Below, piece after piece: positions 5,266 to 5,917 of a stretch of 5,917 nucleotides of DNA (position 1 is its first letter; the number at the start of each line of letters is the position of its first letter). Source of the DNA: a bacterium (lineage in GTDB: Bacteria > UBA9089 > JASEGY01); the NCBI GenBank assembly GCA_030019105.1, contig JASEGY010000128.1, positions 2,730 through 8,646 on the forward strand, written 5' to 3'. The translations under genes and the position numbers were made by a program. The notes under the pieces were generated by a model. That model was not told the origin of the DNA, did no database searches, and saw nothing but the letters and a program-made list of their open reading frames with translations.

Positions 5266-5823
5266 TTGTTAGATGATGTCTACAAAGAAACTCAAGCCAA
5301 GATGAATAAGACCACTGAGGCAACTAAGGGGGAAATGGCTGCCATTAGAACCGGCCGGGCCTCATCAGCTATCCTGGATCACGTTACTGTCGAATACTAC
5401 GGGAGTCAATTACCGATAAATCAGGCAGCGACCATTTCTGTGCCTGAGCCAAGACTCATCCTTATTCAGCCATGGGATAAATCGGTCCTGCCGGCCATTG
5501 AAAAAGCAATCTTGAAATCTTCTTTGGGCCTTAACCCTTCTAATGATGGTAATGTTATCAGGCTTCCCATCCCTACCCTGACCGAGGAACGAAGAAAGGA
5601 ACTGGATAAAGTAGTTAAAAGAAAGGCCGAGGATGGACGGGTATCCATCAGGAACATTCGCCGGGATACTAATGAGCTCTTGAAGAAGATGGAACAGGAT
5701 AAAGATATTTCAGAAGATGATCTTAAACATGGCAAGGAGAAGATACAGAAGTTAACTGACGAAGCCGCCTCACAGATAGATAAGATACTGGCGGCTAAAG
5801 AGAAGGAACTGTTAGAGTTTTAG
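5266..5823 (+). CDS. frr: Ribosome recycling factor
   Basis: RRF binds the post-termination ribosome in the A site and, with EF-G, splits it into subunits. The 185-aa product is the standard length. It begins MLDDVYKETQAKMNK, then has KGEMAAIRTGRASSAILD (21-38, with the IRTGRA signature at 27-32), the beta-rich domain II (about 31-104: VEYYGSQLPINQAATISVPEPR and IRLPIPTLTEERR), and the returning helix with VSIRNIRRDTNELLKK (126-141). It ends in a long helix to KEKELLEF. Initiation is at TTG. It is separated from pyrH by 615 nt of remnant and repeat DNA, so it may need its own promoter; none is convincing. The usual next genes (uppS, cdsA, dxr) are not reached in the window. Confidence 0.97.
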   Translation: MLDDVYKETQAKMNKTTEATKGEMAAIRTGRASSAILDHVTVEYYGSQLPINQAATISVPEPRLILIQPWDKSVLPAIEKAILKSSLGLNPSNDGNVIRLPIPTLTEERRKELDKVVKRKAEDGRVSIRNIRRDTNELLKKMEQDKDISEDDLKHGKEKIQKLTDEAASQIDKILAAKEKELLEF

Positions 5824-5829
5824 TAAGCG

Positions 5830-5871
5830 TTCAGGTACCGGCCATCAGGTGTCAGGCTTTAGGTATACTCA
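5830..5871 (+). repeat. Heptamer tract directly after frr
   Basis: Units in 7-nt register: TTCAGGT, ACCGGCC, ATCAGGT, GTCAGGC, TTTAGGT, ATACTCA. It starts 6 nt after the frr stop. The unit (roughly TCAGGT plus one base) differs from the AATCCGC unit, but period and placement match the other tracts. The remaining bases to the window end show nothing recognisable. Confidence 0.55.
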
Positions 5872-5917
5872 ACGCGGGCATAATCTGCGATTTTGTACCT
5901 TCTCAATAACTTGGGGC

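Overview
This window looks like chromosomal DNA from a flagellated bacterium. It carries fliS, ruvB, and the conserved translation and UMP-kinase cluster rpsB-tsf-pyrH-frr. The spacers are unusually rich in palindromes and degenerate repeats, which suggests a repeat-loaded genome, perhaps from an uncultivated lineage. I cannot name the phylum from the sequence, and nothing here is phage or plasmid DNA.

Left part (1-1775, minus strand): ruvB (Holliday-junction motor) is followed by fliS (flagellin chaperone). ruvB has a near-consensus sigma-70 promoter at 1747-1775. That promoter overlaps the longest possible reading frame and so argues for a start near 1727 or 1736.

Divergent spacer (1776-2277): a 186-bp imperfect inverted-repeat element (1793-1978) contains a 53-nt palindromic REP-pair-like unit (1866-1918). 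After it come another hairpin (1979-2034), a good plus-strand promoter with an A/T-rich upstream element (2049-2088), and an rpsB leader of about 180 nt with a perfect 15-bp stem built from heptamer repeats.

Right part (2278-5823, plus strand): rpsB (S2), tsf (EF-Ts), pyrH (UMP kinase) and frr (ribosome recycling factor) lie in the order common across bacteria. tsf and pyrH are 3 nt apart. The rpsB-tsf spacer is split by a 134-bp MITE-like element with 17-bp terminal inverted repeats and an intact 8-bp target duplication; inside it sits a pair of inverted GTAG-headed REP-like hairpins. The pyrH-frr spacer (615 nt) holds the C-terminal remnant of an Rpn/PDDEXK-type transposase starting right after the pyrH stop. 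It also holds a second, inverted copy of the 53-nt palindrome and a copy of a roughly 49-nt repeat also found at the window's left edge.

The most unusual feature is a set of degenerate 7-nt-period tracts that lie tight against gene ends: the rpsB leader, just after rpsB, just before the tsf and frr ribosome-binding sites, and just after frr. Heptamer sequences differ between places but the period is kept. They resemble in style the heptanucleotide STRR repeats known from cyanobacteria, but I see no other cyanobacterial sign. No RNA gene and no CRISPR array was found.
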